This document shows positions 8,105-16,630 of a DNA stretch of 64,000 nucleotides, in pieces. The stretch spans positions 930,001 through 994,000 of the forward strand of contig JAXOFM010000001.1 of the NCBI GenBank assembly GCA_044841755.1, given 5' to 3'. The position numbers were made by a program, and so were the translations under genes. Position 1 is the stretch's first letter. Every line of letters begins with the position of its first letter. The DNA is from CAZAPO01 sp044841755 (GTDB lineage: Bacteria > Bacteroidota > Bacteroidia > Flavobacteriales > Flavobacteriaceae). Under the pieces are notes generated by a model. It ran no database searches. It saw only the letters and a list, made by a program, of their open reading frames with translations, and was not told the origin of the DNA.

Positions 8105-8701
8105 CTATTCGGAAGAGAAAACCCGATTCTTTTTGCCAATTTTAAAGGCAACAAATGATAAAGCCATACCTATTCCCAAGAAGATTGCTCCTAGCTGCGG
8201 ATATGAATGTGCTTTAAAGTTCAGTATATCTTTAGATCCAAATAGCGGTGGCTGGAAGCCCATTTGTGTTCCATCTGGATTTGTAAATTTCATAATAGCT
8301 TTTGGGTCGAGGTTATGACCGTAATCATGTTCCCATAAATAGAAATCGTAAAGTCCGGCTGCACTTAGTGTACACATCAGTATAAACCATGCAAGGAACC
8401 ATTTGTAATTTCCTTTAAAACCAATTAGCAGCCCAATAAATGAAGTAATCATAACTCCCATTGGGAAGATTTTAAACTCAGGGATTGCTTTTGGGATATA
8501 TTTCATTCCAACGTAATGGTTCATGATATTTATGTTTTTGATATCATGTGGATTAGCATCCTTAAAGTCATTTATATGAATGTACATTCCTAATGGTTCA
8601 GGATACTGTGGCGCTTCCAACGTTATTTTCCATAAAGGAAAAAGAAACAATGCTAATGGAAGAATAGCAGCAACAATCATTATAATATTCGACCTTTTCA
8701 T
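8105..8701 (-). CDS. Four-helix membrane protein of the nos operon (NosB-like position)
   Basis: This 198-residue inner-membrane protein has four hydrophobic segments (about 7-25, 78-96, 103-120 and 168-188). Between TM1 and TM2 is a conserved-looking periplasmic loop with HDIKNINIMNHYVGMKYIP. It sits directly downstream of nosZ. In clade II nos clusters that position is often held by nosB, a polytopic protein of unknown function, so a NosB-like role is reasonable but rests on position. Its Met and His residues (NHYVGM, HSYPQ) could coordinate copper, which is speculation. A terminator-like hairpin separates it from nosZ. Confidence 0.8.
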   Translation of the reverse strand: MKRSNIIMIVAAILPLALFLFPLWKITLEAPQYPEPLGMYIHINDFKDANPHDIKNINIMNHYVGMKYIPKAIPEFKIFPMGVMITSFIGLLIGFKGNYKWFLAWFILMCTLSAAGLYDFYLWEHDYGHNLDPKAIMKFTNPDGTQMGFQPPLFGSKDILNFKAHSYPQLGAIFLGIGMALSFVAFKIGKKNRVFSSE

Positions 8702-8752
8702 TCTATGTGTTTTAAAAGTGTGGGCTTCAGTTTTCTAGTGATTTTAAATAAA

Positions 8753-8779
8753 AGGCGAGGGCAAGATACACCCTCGCCT
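8753..8779 (-). terminator. Terminator-like hairpin between nosZ and the downstream nos genes
   Basis: The arms AGGCGAGGG (8753-8761) and CCCTCGCCT (8771-8779) form a perfect 9-bp GC-rich stem. On the minus strand a TTTTATTT tract follows. It lies 48 bp after the nosZ stop. It would terminate part of the transcripts or protect the nosZ 3' end, giving more nosZ mRNA than accessory mRNA. Confidence 0.65.
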
Positions 8780-8826
8780 AATCAGGAAAATAAACACTAA
8801 AACAAAATTCTCCTAACTATTAATCT

Positions 8827-10785
8827 TTAGTCTTCTCCTAATGACCAAGACAGCTCTATGTTAGAATTTCTTGGAGATACTCTCACGTAACCTTGCATTT
8901 CCTGATGCAATGCCGAACAGAAATCTGTACAATAGAATGGCCATACACCAACTTGTTTAGGTTCCCAGGTAAATGTCTCAGTTTGTCCTGGCATGATCAA
9001 CAATTCTGATGTGTTTGCGCCAATCATACTAATTCCATGAGGCACGTCGTAATCTTGCTCTAGGTTGGTAACGTGGAAATAAACCTTATCACCTACCTTG
9101 ATACCTTCAATATTATCAGGAGCAAAGTGACTACGTATAGTGGTCATGTATATATGTACTTCGTTTCCGTTTCTCACTACTTTAGTGTCTGCTTCACTCT
9201 TTGCTGCGTAAGGGTGATTGTTCTCTTCAAGTTTGTAGATTTTTGTCTGATTAGGTTTCACTAAATCAGCAGCAATACCTGCAGCATAGTGAGGCTCACC
9301 AACCGTTGGAAAATCTAACAGCAATTCCATTTTTTCTCCAGAGATATCATATAACTGTGCAGATTGAGTTAATTCTGGTCCTGTTGGTAAGTAACGGTCT
9401 TTAGTAATCTTGTTCATACCAACTACGTATTTACCAAATGGCTTTCTAGAGTTTCCTCCAGGAATCATTAAGTGACCAATTGAGTAATACGAAGGTTTTC
9501 TGTCAATTACTTCCCAAGTACCTAGTTTCCACTTAACAATTTCAGAAGAAATAAAGAATGATGTATATGCATTGCCTTCGGCATCAAATTCTGTATGTAA
9601 TGGGCCTAATCCACCACTCTTAACGCTACCAGCATTAATTGCTTCGAAGTCAAGTACAGGAATACCATATGCTTCACCAGTAAATTGTTCGTTTTCAATG
9701 GCTGCCATCATTTTTGAAAATGAGTGAACAGTAACATCGGCCGAAAGTTTACCAGAACCTACAATATACTCACCAGTTGGATCAACGTCACAACCATGAG
9801 GAGATTTTGGAGTAGGTAAGAAGTAAATAGCTCCAGGAACTTCTGTAGGATCTACCATTAATACCTCTTTCTTCATTGTTGTGGTTGCCATATGTGTATG
9901 CTCATCATATACGTTATGCGCATAATTCGCCGGCATCATTTTACCACCACCATTATTAACATATTCTTCAATTTTCTGCCAGTTAATAGCAGCTATAAAG
10001 TCTTTATCATTTTGAGATGCATTAACTTCTAAAAGCGTATGAGATTCTTCAGTGTTATATGTTGTAAAGAAGAACCATCCGTGAGAATCACCACGTCCTG
10101 GATGCGCTTTGTCATAGTCAAATCCAGGCATCAATAATTGGAACTTAATATTCATTCTACCAGTTTCCTGATCTACTTTGATAAATGAAATAGTTCCTTT
10201 GAATTTTCCTTTGTATTCTTTAATTGAAATATCTTGTTGCGGTACGGGAACAGCAAATCTAGTTCCTGCTACTACATACTCAGTGTTTTCAGTAATGTAA
10301 GAAGAACTGTGGTTACCTGCACTATTTGGAATTTCAATAACTTCGGCTGTTTCAAAAGTAGAAAGATCTACTCTTGCAATACGTGGCGTGTTGTTACCAT
10401 TAACAAACACCCAACGACCATCTAATTCACCATTTGTTTGTGAAATGTCCGGATGATGTAAGTCGTCCCAAGGCACGAAACCATGAGAGGTTTCAAGCAA
10501 TGGTTTTGTTTCTTCGTTGTATCCATATGCTTTTTCTGCATCTTGCGAGAAAACAGGAATTACCTTGAACAATCTACCGGATGGTAAACCATAAACAGAT
10601 AATTGACCGTTAAATCCTCCAGAGATAAAAGCATAGAATTCGTCATGCTCACCTGGTGCTACGTAGACTTTTTCGGCAGCACTAGATGTTAATGCGCTTC
10701 CATTGGCACTAGATCCATTGTTACAAGAAATGAATACAAATACCATTGCAGTTAGTGTGGCACCTATTTTAAAAATTTTCTTCAT
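8827..10785 (-). CDS. nosZ: Nitrous oxide reductase, clade II (Sec-exported lipoprotein form)
   Basis: This 652-residue multicopper enzyme reduces N2O to N2 in the periplasm. The seven-bladed propeller with His-rich CuZ ligands fills most of the chain: DDLHHPD, GDSHGW, NVYDEHTHMATT, KSPHGCDVDP and LGPLHTEFD. The C-terminal cupredoxin domain holds the CuA site, with H584, C620, C624, H628 and M631 (CTDFCSALHQEM). The N-terminus is a Sec lipoprotein signal (FVFISC then NNG) and lacks the twin-arginine motif of clade I NosZ. Sec export is typical of clade II. All ligands I could check are present, so it should be active. Confidence 0.97.
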   Translation of the reverse strand: MKKIFKIGATLTAMVFVFISCNNGSSANGSALTSSAAEKVYVAPGEHDEFYAFISGGFNGQLSVYGLPSGRLFKVIPVFSQDAEKAYGYNEETKPLLETSHGFVPWDDLHHPDISQTNGELDGRWVFVNGNNTPRIARVDLSTFETAEVIEIPNSAGNHSSSYITENTEYVVAGTRFAVPVPQQDISIKEYKGKFKGTISFIKVDQETGRMNIKFQLLMPGFDYDKAHPGRGDSHGWFFFTTYNTEESHTLLEVNASQNDKDFIAAINWQKIEEYVNNGGGKMMPANYAHNVYDEHTHMATTTMKKEVLMVDPTEVPGAIYFLPTPKSPHGCDVDPTGEYIVGSGKLSADVTVHSFSKMMAAIENEQFTGEAYGIPVLDFEAINAGSVKSGGLGPLHTEFDAEGNAYTSFFISSEIVKWKLGTWEVIDRKPSYYSIGHLMIPGGNSRKPFGKYVVGMNKITKDRYLPTGPELTQSAQLYDISGEKMELLLDFPTVGEPHYAAGIAADLVKPNQTKIYKLEENNHPYAAKSEADTKVVRNGNEVHIYMTTIRSHFAPDNIEGIKVGDKVYFHVTNLEQDYDVPHGISMIGANTSELLIMPGQTETFTWEPKQVGVWPFYCTDFCSALHQEMQGYVRVSPRNSNIELSWSLGED

Positions 10786-10809
10786 TGTTTTGATTTTAGT
10801 TTATTGTGT

Positions 10810-11373
10810 TTAATTTTCAGGAACAATTACTTTGTCGACTACGTGTACAATTCCGTTTCCGGCGGGTACACTTGCTATAATTTTAGCGCCACCAACATAA
10901 ACGTCATCACCTTTTACTTCAACAGGAACATTAAGGTTACTGGCTTGACCAAGCTTTTTAAACTTTTTCAAAAAGTCCTTAGAATAATTACCTGGAGTAA
11001 CGTGATGTTTAAGAATGTGAGCTAGCTGATCTATATTTTCAGGTTTTAATAATGTTTCTACAGTACCTTCAGGTAATGCAGCAAAGGCATCGTTAGTAGG
11101 TGCAAAAACCATCAATGGTCCTGCATTTACCAGTGCATTTTCAAGTTTGGCAGCTTGCACTGCAGCAACTAATGTAGAGTGATCTTTAGATCCGATAGCG
11201 ATATGTAAAACGCTAGGTCTCGATTCGTCGTCAGTTACAAATGCTTGACCAGTTCTTGGTTCTTCTGTGTCAAGGTTTGCAGCTTTTGTTGTTTCCTGCT
11301 TTGCTTCGTTTTTGCAACCTATAAGTAAGATGACAAAAATTATAGTTAGCAAGAATTTAAGGTTAATCTTCAT
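10810..11373 (-). CDS. Fasciclin (FAS1) domain lipoprotein
   Basis: This 187-residue exported lipoprotein (signal ending LLIGC, then KNEAKQE) has one FAS1 domain from about residue 55 to the end. HSTLVAAVQAAKLENAL, the block GPLMVFAPTNDAFAALP and the closing NGIVHVVDKVIVP are the FAS1 H1 and H2 landmarks. Fasciclin domains mediate protein or carbohydrate contacts. The gene is second in the nos operon (24 bp from nosZ, 8 bp from the cytochrome gene), so it is presumably made together with NosZ. A role as docking partner or scaffold at the membrane is inference. Confidence 0.9.
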   Translation of the reverse strand: MKINLKFLLTIIFVILLIGCKNEAKQETTKAANLDTEEPRTGQAFVTDDESRPSVLHIAIGSKDHSTLVAAVQAAKLENALVNAGPLMVFAPTNDAFAALPEGTVETLLKPENIDQLAHILKHHVTPGNYSKDFLKKFKKLGQASNLNVPVEVKGDDVYVGGAKIIASVPAGNGIVHVVDKVIVPEN

Positions 11374-11381
11374 ATCTATTG

Positions 11382-11879
11382 TTATTTTAATGTTCTGAAA
11401 TATTCTAGTACCGCTCTAGCATCTTCCTCAGAAAGGCTTTGATTAGCCATAGGAGAGCCATTAAACTCAATCAGTAATTCCCTTGCTAGAGGATCATTTT
11501 TAACCATTCCTTCTGGGTCAAGAATCATATTCATAACCCATTCTGGTGTACGTCTATCCATAATACCATCTGGTGCTGGGCCAATAAATTTTTTCCCTAC
11601 TCGGTGGCATGCTGTACACATTTTATCGAATACATCTTTACCATGAGTTACCATGGCTTGATCTATTTGAGAATGAATTTCAATTGATGTAATAGGTCCT
11701 ACTCCTTTACTAGTAAGATCAACCGTCTCAGAAGCCTTAGTAATATTAGTTACAGCTTTTTTTTCGGTTGACTGTTTTTTAAGTTTTACTGTTGAGGTTT
11801 CTTTCTTTTCTTCAACTCCTCCACAGCTTAGAACCAATAGTGCTATTATAAGAGTTGCGAATTTTAGTGTTGATTTCAT
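11382..11879 (-). CDS. Lipoprotein monohaem cytochrome c heading the nos operon
   Basis: This 165-residue periplasmic electron carrier starts at ATG 11879, which gives a clean lipoprotein signal (ALLVLSC then GGV). A longer reading frame to 11936 would put 19 residues before that signal and is unlikely. The haem site is CTACH, with IGPAP after it and a probable axial Met in NGSPMANQ. The C-terminal helix EEDARAVLEYFRTL is typical of class I cytochrome c. As first gene of the nos operon it is the obvious candidate donor of electrons to the CuA site of NosZ, but this is inferred from context. Confidence 0.9.
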   Translation of the reverse strand: MKSTLKFATLIIALLVLSCGGVEEKKETSTVKLKKQSTEKKAVTNITKASETVDLTSKGVGPITSIEIHSQIDQAMVTHGKDVFDKMCTACHRVGKKFIGPAPDGIMDRRTPEWVMNMILDPEGMVKNDPLARELLIEFNGSPMANQSLSEEDARAVLEYFRTLK

Positions 11880-11899
11880 GATTTTGAAGTTTAGTCTCA

Positions 11900-11939
11900 C
11901 AAAAATATAATTGGAAATACAGTTAAAATATGACAAAAA
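11900..11939 (-). promoter_or_regulatory. Candidate promoter of the nos operon
   Basis: On the minus strand TATTTTTG (11900-11907) matches the -7 consensus and lies 20 bp before the cytochrome start. A TTTTTG (11934-11939) is present upstream, but the spacing of 26 bp is longer than usual, so this promoter may need an activator. It abuts the inverted repeat at 11926-11947. Confidence 0.45.
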
Positions 11940-11947
11940 TCATATTT
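11926..11947. promoter_or_regulatory. Inverted repeat, probable operator between nos operon and rrf2 regulator
   Basis: AAATATGA (11926-11933) and TCATATTT (11940-11947) are perfect inverted arms with a 6-bp spacer CAAAAA. Size and AT-rich dyad form fit Rrf2-family operators such as those of NsrR. The repeat covers the upstream part of the nos promoter and lies 49 bp before the regulator start, so one site could control both directions. Confidence 0.55.
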
Positions 11948-11995
11948 AGGATAAAAATATCTTTTTTATATTAGCGTATTAAAAACATAATACAA

Positions 11996-12427
11996 ATGCT
12001 TTCTAATTCTTCAAAGTATGCAGTAAAAGCGGTTCTTTATTTAGCCATGAATTCTAATTATGAGAAGAGGGTTATGGTTAAAGATATCGCTGAACCAATT
12101 AATGTGCCACAGGCTTACATAGCGAAGCTGTTACAGGAATTATCTAGAAGCGGTGTTATTTCCTCAATTAAGGGCCCTAGGGGAGGTTTTTATTTAAGTG
12201 AAAAAAATAGAAACGGAACTTTAATGGATGTTATAAGTGTTATAGATGATGAGAGCAAACTTAGTTCTTGTGTTTTAAGTATAGAAAAATGCAATGCCAA
12301 AAAGCCTTGTCCACTTCATAATTTGGTAAGTCCAACGATGACTATACTTTTAAAAAGTTTCCGTGAAACCACAATTGAAGATTTTTCAAATCAGATCCGT
12401 CAAGGGCTGGTTTTCTTACCATTATAA
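11996..12427 (+). CDS. Rrf2-family regulator with three cysteines (candidate Fe-S sensor)
   Basis: This 143-residue winged-helix regulator has the recognition helix region VPQAYIAKLLQELSRSG (37-53) and the wing motif KGPRGGFYL. Three cysteines, C92, C99 and C105 (spacing CX6CX5C), sit where IscR and NsrR hold a [2Fe-2S] or [4Fe-4S] cluster. It could therefore sense nitric oxide, oxygen or cluster status. It is divergent from the nos operon with a dyad symmetric site between them, so it most likely controls nos. The spacing differs slightly from CX4-5CX5C of known NsrR proteins, so I do not assign the symbol. Confidence 0.9.
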   Translation: MLSNSSKYAVKAVLYLAMNSNYEKRVMVKDIAEPINVPQAYIAKLLQELSRSGVISSIKGPRGGFYLSEKNRNGTLMDVISVIDDESKLSSCVLSIEKCNAKKPCPLHNLVSPTMTILLKSFRETTIEDFSNQIRQGLVFLPL

Positions 12428-12514
12428 AGTTGGTAATTTTACAATAAATAGTTCCTATTTATAAAATCAAAAGAAAAAGCGTTAAATAGCTTCCATAAAT
12501 ACTTAAAAACTACA

Positions 12515-12542
12515 TTGGATTTTAGCAAAAATTGTATTTTTG
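12515..12542 (+). promoter_or_regulatory. Promoter of sucAB
   Basis: TTG (12515-12517), a 17-bp spacer and TATTTTTG (12535-12542) form a close match to the Bacteroidota promoter. The ATG of sucA is 39 bp downstream of the -7 box. Confidence 0.6.
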
Positions 12543-12581
12543 ACAAAATTTTCTCTAAGGGAGAACAGCGCAACATAAATA

Positions 12582-15341
12582 ATGGATAAATATTCCTTTT
12601 TAAACGCAGCACACACAGCATATTTTGCTGAGTTATACGAACAATATTTAGAGGATCCAGATTCTATTGAACCTAGTTGGAAAGCCTTTTTTCAAGGCTA
12701 TGATTTCGGTAGTGAAAGTTATGGTTTGACAGGTGAGATTGTAGAAGGCGTTTCAACACAAATACCAGAACATGTTCAAAAAGAATTTCAAGTTGTAAAA
12801 CTAATTGATGGATATCGAACAAGAGGACATTTATTTACAAGAACGAACCCTGTTCGTGAGCGTAGAAAATATGCTCCAACTTTAGAGATTGAAAATTTTG
12901 GATTATCACAAGCTGATTTAGATACAATATTTAATGCAGGAGAAATTTTAGGCATAGGGCCTCAGTCTCTAAGAGAAATTAGAAAACACCTAGAAGCTAT
13001 TTATTGTGAAGCCATAGGTGTTGAGTATATGTACATTCGTCAACCAGATGAAATTCAATGGATTCAGGATAAGCTGAACAAAAATGATAATCATCCAACC
13101 TTTTCTGTAGATCAAAAAAAGCATATTCTAAGAAAATTGAATGAAGCAGTTTCTTTTGAGAATTTTTTACATACAAAATATGTTGGTCAAAAGCGTTTTT
13201 CACTAGAAGGCGGTGAATCACTAATTCCGGCGCTAGATGCAGTAATTGAACGAGCAGCCTCATATGGTGTAAAGGAGTTTGTTATGGGGATGGCTCACAG
13301 AGGGCGCTTGAGCACTCTTACTAATATCTTTGGAAAATCTGCTAAAGATATTTTTAGTGAGTTTGATGGAAAGGATTATGAGGAAAAAGTGTTTGATGGA
13401 GACGTGAAGTATCACCTTGGTTGGACAAGTGATCGAGCTACAGATAACGGAAATCAAATTAACTTGAGCATTGCTCCAAACCCTTCGCATCTAGAAACAG
13501 TTGGAGCAGTAGTTGAAGGAATTACAAGAGCTAAACAAGATAGATCATACTCAGAAGACTTTAGTAAAGTTTTACCTATTGTGGTGCATGGTGATGCTGC
13601 TATTGCTGGACAAGGTTTGGTTTATGAGGTTGTTCAAATGGCCAAACTAGATGGTTACAGAACAAACGGAACCATTCATATTGTGGTAAATAACCAAATA
13701 GGTTTTACAACCAATTATCTTGATGCACGTTCAAGTACATATTGTACTGATGTTGGTAAAGTAACATTGTCTCCAGTACTTCATATAAATGCTGATGATG
13801 TTGAGGCGGTAATTCATGGTGTGACATTCGCCTTAGACTTCAGAATGAAGTTCAAGCGCGATGTTTTTATCGATCTTTTAGGCTATAGAAAGTATGGTCA
13901 TAACGAAGGAGACGAACCCAGATTTACACAGCCAAAATTATATAAAGCAATTGCTAAGCATAAGAACCCGAGAGATATCTATGCAGAAAAACTAATTGCC
14001 GAAGGTATTATTGACCAAGCATATGTGACTAAGCTTGAAAAAGATTATAAATCTTCTTTAGAAGAAGAATTAGAAACTTCAAGACAGCAAGATAAAACGG
14101 TAATTACTCCGTTTATGCATGAGCAATGGAAAGACTATCCTAGAGTCAAAAAAGCAGAAATGCTTGAAACCATTGATACTTCTTATTCTATTGATAAACT
14201 TGAAAAAATCGCAGATGTAATTTCTTCTTTACCTGAAGACAAAAAGTTCATAAGAAAGATACAGCGATTAGTTCAGTCTAGAAGAACCATGTATGATGAA
14301 GGTAAGTTAGATTGGGCAATGGCAGAGCATTTAGCTTACGGATCATTGTTAGAAGAAGGTTTTAATGTTAGAATCTCTGGACAAGATGTAGAGCGTGGAA
14401 CTTTTTCTCATAGACATGCAGTTGTAAAGGTTGAAGATAGTGAGGAAGAAGTTGTGTTGTTAAATAATATTGGTGACGATCAAGGAGAATTCTTTATTTA
14501 TAACTCGTTGTTATCAGAGTATGGTGTTTTAGGTTTTGACTATGGTTATGCCATGGCAAATCCTAAGACTTTGGCGATTTGGGAAGCTCAGTTTGGAGAC
14601 TTTAGTAATGGAGCTCAGATCATGATTGATCAATACATTTCATCTGGGGAAGACAAATGGAAAACGCCAAACGGAATTGTAATGCTACTTCCTCATGGTT
14701 ATGAAGGTCAAGGGGCTGAACATTCTTCGGCAAGAATGGAGCGTTATTTACAGTTATGTTCTAAAGACAATATGTTTGTGGCAGATTGTACGACTCCAGC
14801 TAATATATTCCATTTGCTAAGGAGGCAAATGAAAGCTAACTTTAGAAAACCACTTATTGTATTCACGCCAAAAAGTTTATTACGTCACCCAAGAGTAGTT
14901 TCAACTCCTGAAGAGTTTGCAAACGGATCTTTCCAAATGTTGATCGATGATGCTTCTGCTGAGGTTTCAAAAACTAAAACACTAGTTTTTGTTACAGGTA
15001 AATTTTATTATGATCTACTTGAGGAAAAAGAAAAGTTAGGAAGAGAAGATGTGGCATTAGTTCGATTAGAACAATTGTTCCCATTACCATTAGATGAGAT
15101 AAGAAATACTATATCAAAATATAATAATGCTACTGATGTAGTTTGGGCCCAAGAAGAACCTAGAAACATGGGAGCTTATGGACATATGATGATGCATGTT
15201 GAAGAGGCTAGAAACTGGAGAGCAGCTACAAGACGTTTTTATAGTGCACCTGCAGCTGGTAGTTCGACGCGTTCTAAAAGACGTCACCAAGAAATAATAG
15301 ATTACGTTTTTGATAAGACAAAAGACAATCAAAGAAGATAA
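12582..15341 (+). CDS. sucA: 2-oxoglutarate dehydrogenase E1 component
   Basis: This 919-residue thiamine-diphosphate enzyme decarboxylates 2-oxoglutarate in the TCA cycle and passes the succinyl group to E2. The N-terminal FLNAAHTAYFAELYEQY segment is the E2-binding arm seen in OGDH E1. The ThDP region is HGDAAIAGQGLVYEVVQM, followed by GTIHIVVNNQIGFTT. The pyrimidine-domain blocks include RGTFSHRHAV and LPHGYEGQGAEHSSAR. The full family length is present. sucB follows after 29 bp in the same operon. E3 is not in the window. Confidence 0.97.
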   Translation: MDKYSFLNAAHTAYFAELYEQYLEDPDSIEPSWKAFFQGYDFGSESYGLTGEIVEGVSTQIPEHVQKEFQVVKLIDGYRTRGHLFTRTNPVRERRKYAPTLEIENFGLSQADLDTIFNAGEILGIGPQSLREIRKHLEAIYCEAIGVEYMYIRQPDEIQWIQDKLNKNDNHPTFSVDQKKHILRKLNEAVSFENFLHTKYVGQKRFSLEGGESLIPALDAVIERAASYGVKEFVMGMAHRGRLSTLTNIFGKSAKDIFSEFDGKDYEEKVFDGDVKYHLGWTSDRATDNGNQINLSIAPNPSHLETVGAVVEGITRAKQDRSYSEDFSKVLPIVVHGDAAIAGQGLVYEVVQMAKLDGYRTNGTIHIVVNNQIGFTTNYLDARSSTYCTDVGKVTLSPVLHINADDVEAVIHGVTFALDFRMKFKRDVFIDLLGYRKYGHNEGDEPRFTQPKLYKAIAKHKNPRDIYAEKLIAEGIIDQAYVTKLEKDYKSSLEEELETSRQQDKTVITPFMHEQWKDYPRVKKAEMLETIDTSYSIDKLEKIADVISSLPEDKKFIRKIQRLVQSRRTMYDEGKLDWAMAEHLAYGSLLEEGFNVRISGQDVERGTFSHRHAVVKVEDSEEEVVLLNNIGDDQGEFFIYNSLLSEYGVLGFDYGYAMANPKTLAIWEAQFGDFSNGAQIMIDQYISSGEDKWKTPNGIVMLLPHGYEGQGAEHSSARMERYLQLCSKDNMFVADCTTPANIFHLLRRQMKANFRKPLIVFTPKSLLRHPRVVSTPEEFANGSFQMLIDDASAEVSKTKTLVFVTGKFYYDLLEEKEKLGREDVALVRLEQLFPLPLDEIRNTISKYNNATDVVWAQEEPRNMGAYGHMMMHVEEARNWRAATRRFYSAPAAGSSTRSKRRHQEIIDYVFDKTKDNQRR

Positions 15342-15370
15342 AATAACATCAAAATAAAAGTTTATACACG

Positions 15371-16579
15371 ATGATTTTAGAAATGAAAGTTCCATCACCT
15401 GGAGAATCGATCACAGAGGTTGAGATTGCCCAATGGTTAGTTGAAGATGGTGATTATGTAGAAAAAGATCAAGCCATTGCTGAGGTCGATAGCGACAAAG
15501 CAACTCTTGAATTACCTGCAGAAGTTAGTGGAACAATAACATTAAAAGCTGAAGAAGGTGATGCAGTTGATGTTGGACAAGTAGTTTGTTTAATTGATAC
15601 GAGTGCAGAAAAACCTGAGGGTGGAGCGACAGTTGAAAAAGTTGAGAAAGTAGAATCAGCTCCAACACAGGCTGTTTCAACTCCTGCCAATCAAACTTAT
15701 GCAACAGGAAGTGCAAGTCCTGCAGCTAAAAAGATATTGTCTGAAAGAGGTATTGATGCGGCTTCTGTTAACGGAACTGGAAGAGATGGTCGCGTAACCA
15801 AAGAGGATGCTGTAAAAGCTGTTCCTTCAATGGGAGAAAAAGTTGATGTTGAAGGTAGAGGAGTTACTCGTTCAAAGCTCTCAATGTTGCGTCGTAAAGT
15901 TGCAGAAAGATTAGTTTCGGCTAAAAATGAAACAGCAATGTTAACAACGTTTAACGAGGTTGACATGTCTCCAATTTTCGCTTTACGTAAAGAGTACAAA
16001 GAAACTTTTAAGGAAAAGCATGGTGTAGGTCTTGGCTTCATGAGTTTCTTCACTTTAGCCGTTGTAAGAGCATTAAAACTTTATCCAGCGGTTAATTCAA
16101 TGATCGATGGGAAAGAAATGGTGAGTTATGATTTTTGTGATATTAGTATCGCAGTTTCTGGGCCAAAGGGATTAATGGTTCCAGTAATTAGAAATGCTGA
16201 AGACTTATCTTTTAGAGGAGTAGAATCTGAAGTTAAGCGTTTAGCAATTAGAGCTCGTGACGGACAGATTACCGTTGATGAAATGACAGGTGGTACATTC
16301 ACCATTTCAAATGGAGGAGTTTTTGGTAGTATGTTATCAACTCCAATCATCAATCCACCACAAAGTGGAATTTTAGGGATGCACAATATTGTTGAGCGAC
16401 CAGTTGCTATAGATGGAAAGGTTGAGATTAGACCTATTATGTATGTTGCGTTATCTTATGATCACAGAATTATTGATGGACGTGAAAGTGTTGGATTTTT
16501 AGTTGCAGTTAAGGAAGCTTTAGAAAACCCGACAGAATTGTTGATGGACAACGATATTAAAAAAGCACTAGAGCTATAA
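15371..16579 (+). CDS. sucB: 2-oxoglutarate dehydrogenase E2 component (dihydrolipoyl succinyltransferase)
   Basis: This 402-residue E2 core subunit moves the succinyl group from E1 to CoA. The lipoyl domain is residues 1-78 with the lipoylated Lys43 in DSDKATLEL. A linker rich in Pro, Ala and Thr follows. The peripheral subunit-binding domain covers about 113-150 (ASPAAKKILSERGID), and the catalytic domain about 170-402 with the active-site SYDHRIIDGRE. This organisation with one lipoyl domain is normal for SucB. It is the second gene of the operon and ends just before a strong terminator. Confidence 0.97.
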   Translation: MILEMKVPSPGESITEVEIAQWLVEDGDYVEKDQAIAEVDSDKATLELPAEVSGTITLKAEEGDAVDVGQVVCLIDTSAEKPEGGATVEKVEKVESAPTQAVSTPANQTYATGSASPAAKKILSERGIDAASVNGTGRDGRVTKEDAVKAVPSMGEKVDVEGRGVTRSKLSMLRRKVAERLVSAKNETAMLTTFNEVDMSPIFALRKEYKETFKEKHGVGLGFMSFFTLAVVRALKLYPAVNSMIDGKEMVSYDFCDISIAVSGPKGLMVPVIRNAEDLSFRGVESEVKRLAIRARDGQITVDEMTGGTFTISNGGVFGSMLSTPIINPPQSGILGMHNIVERPVAIDGKVEIRPIMYVALSYDHRIIDGRESVGFLVAVKEALENPTELLMDNDIKKALEL

Positions 16580-16599
16580 AGCGAAAGGTAATAAATGTA

Positions 16600-16630
16600 A
16601 AAAGGCGCATGTTTAACATGCGCCTTTTTT
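16600..16630 (+). terminator. Rho-independent terminator of sucAB
   Basis: Arms GGCGCATG (16604-16611) and CATGCGCC (16617-16624) form the stem, extended by flanking A and T runs, with loop TTTAA and a T6 tract (16625-16630). Confidence 0.85.

Noticed and set aside
11880..11936. Longer N-terminus (19 residues) for the nos cytochrome c
   Set aside because: It would put extra residues ahead of a perfect lipoprotein signal and would overlap the -7 box at 11900-11907.
15697..16053. Several long antisense frames opposite sucB
   Set aside because: They mirror Ala/Pro/Glu-rich stretches of SucB and carry no signature of their own.
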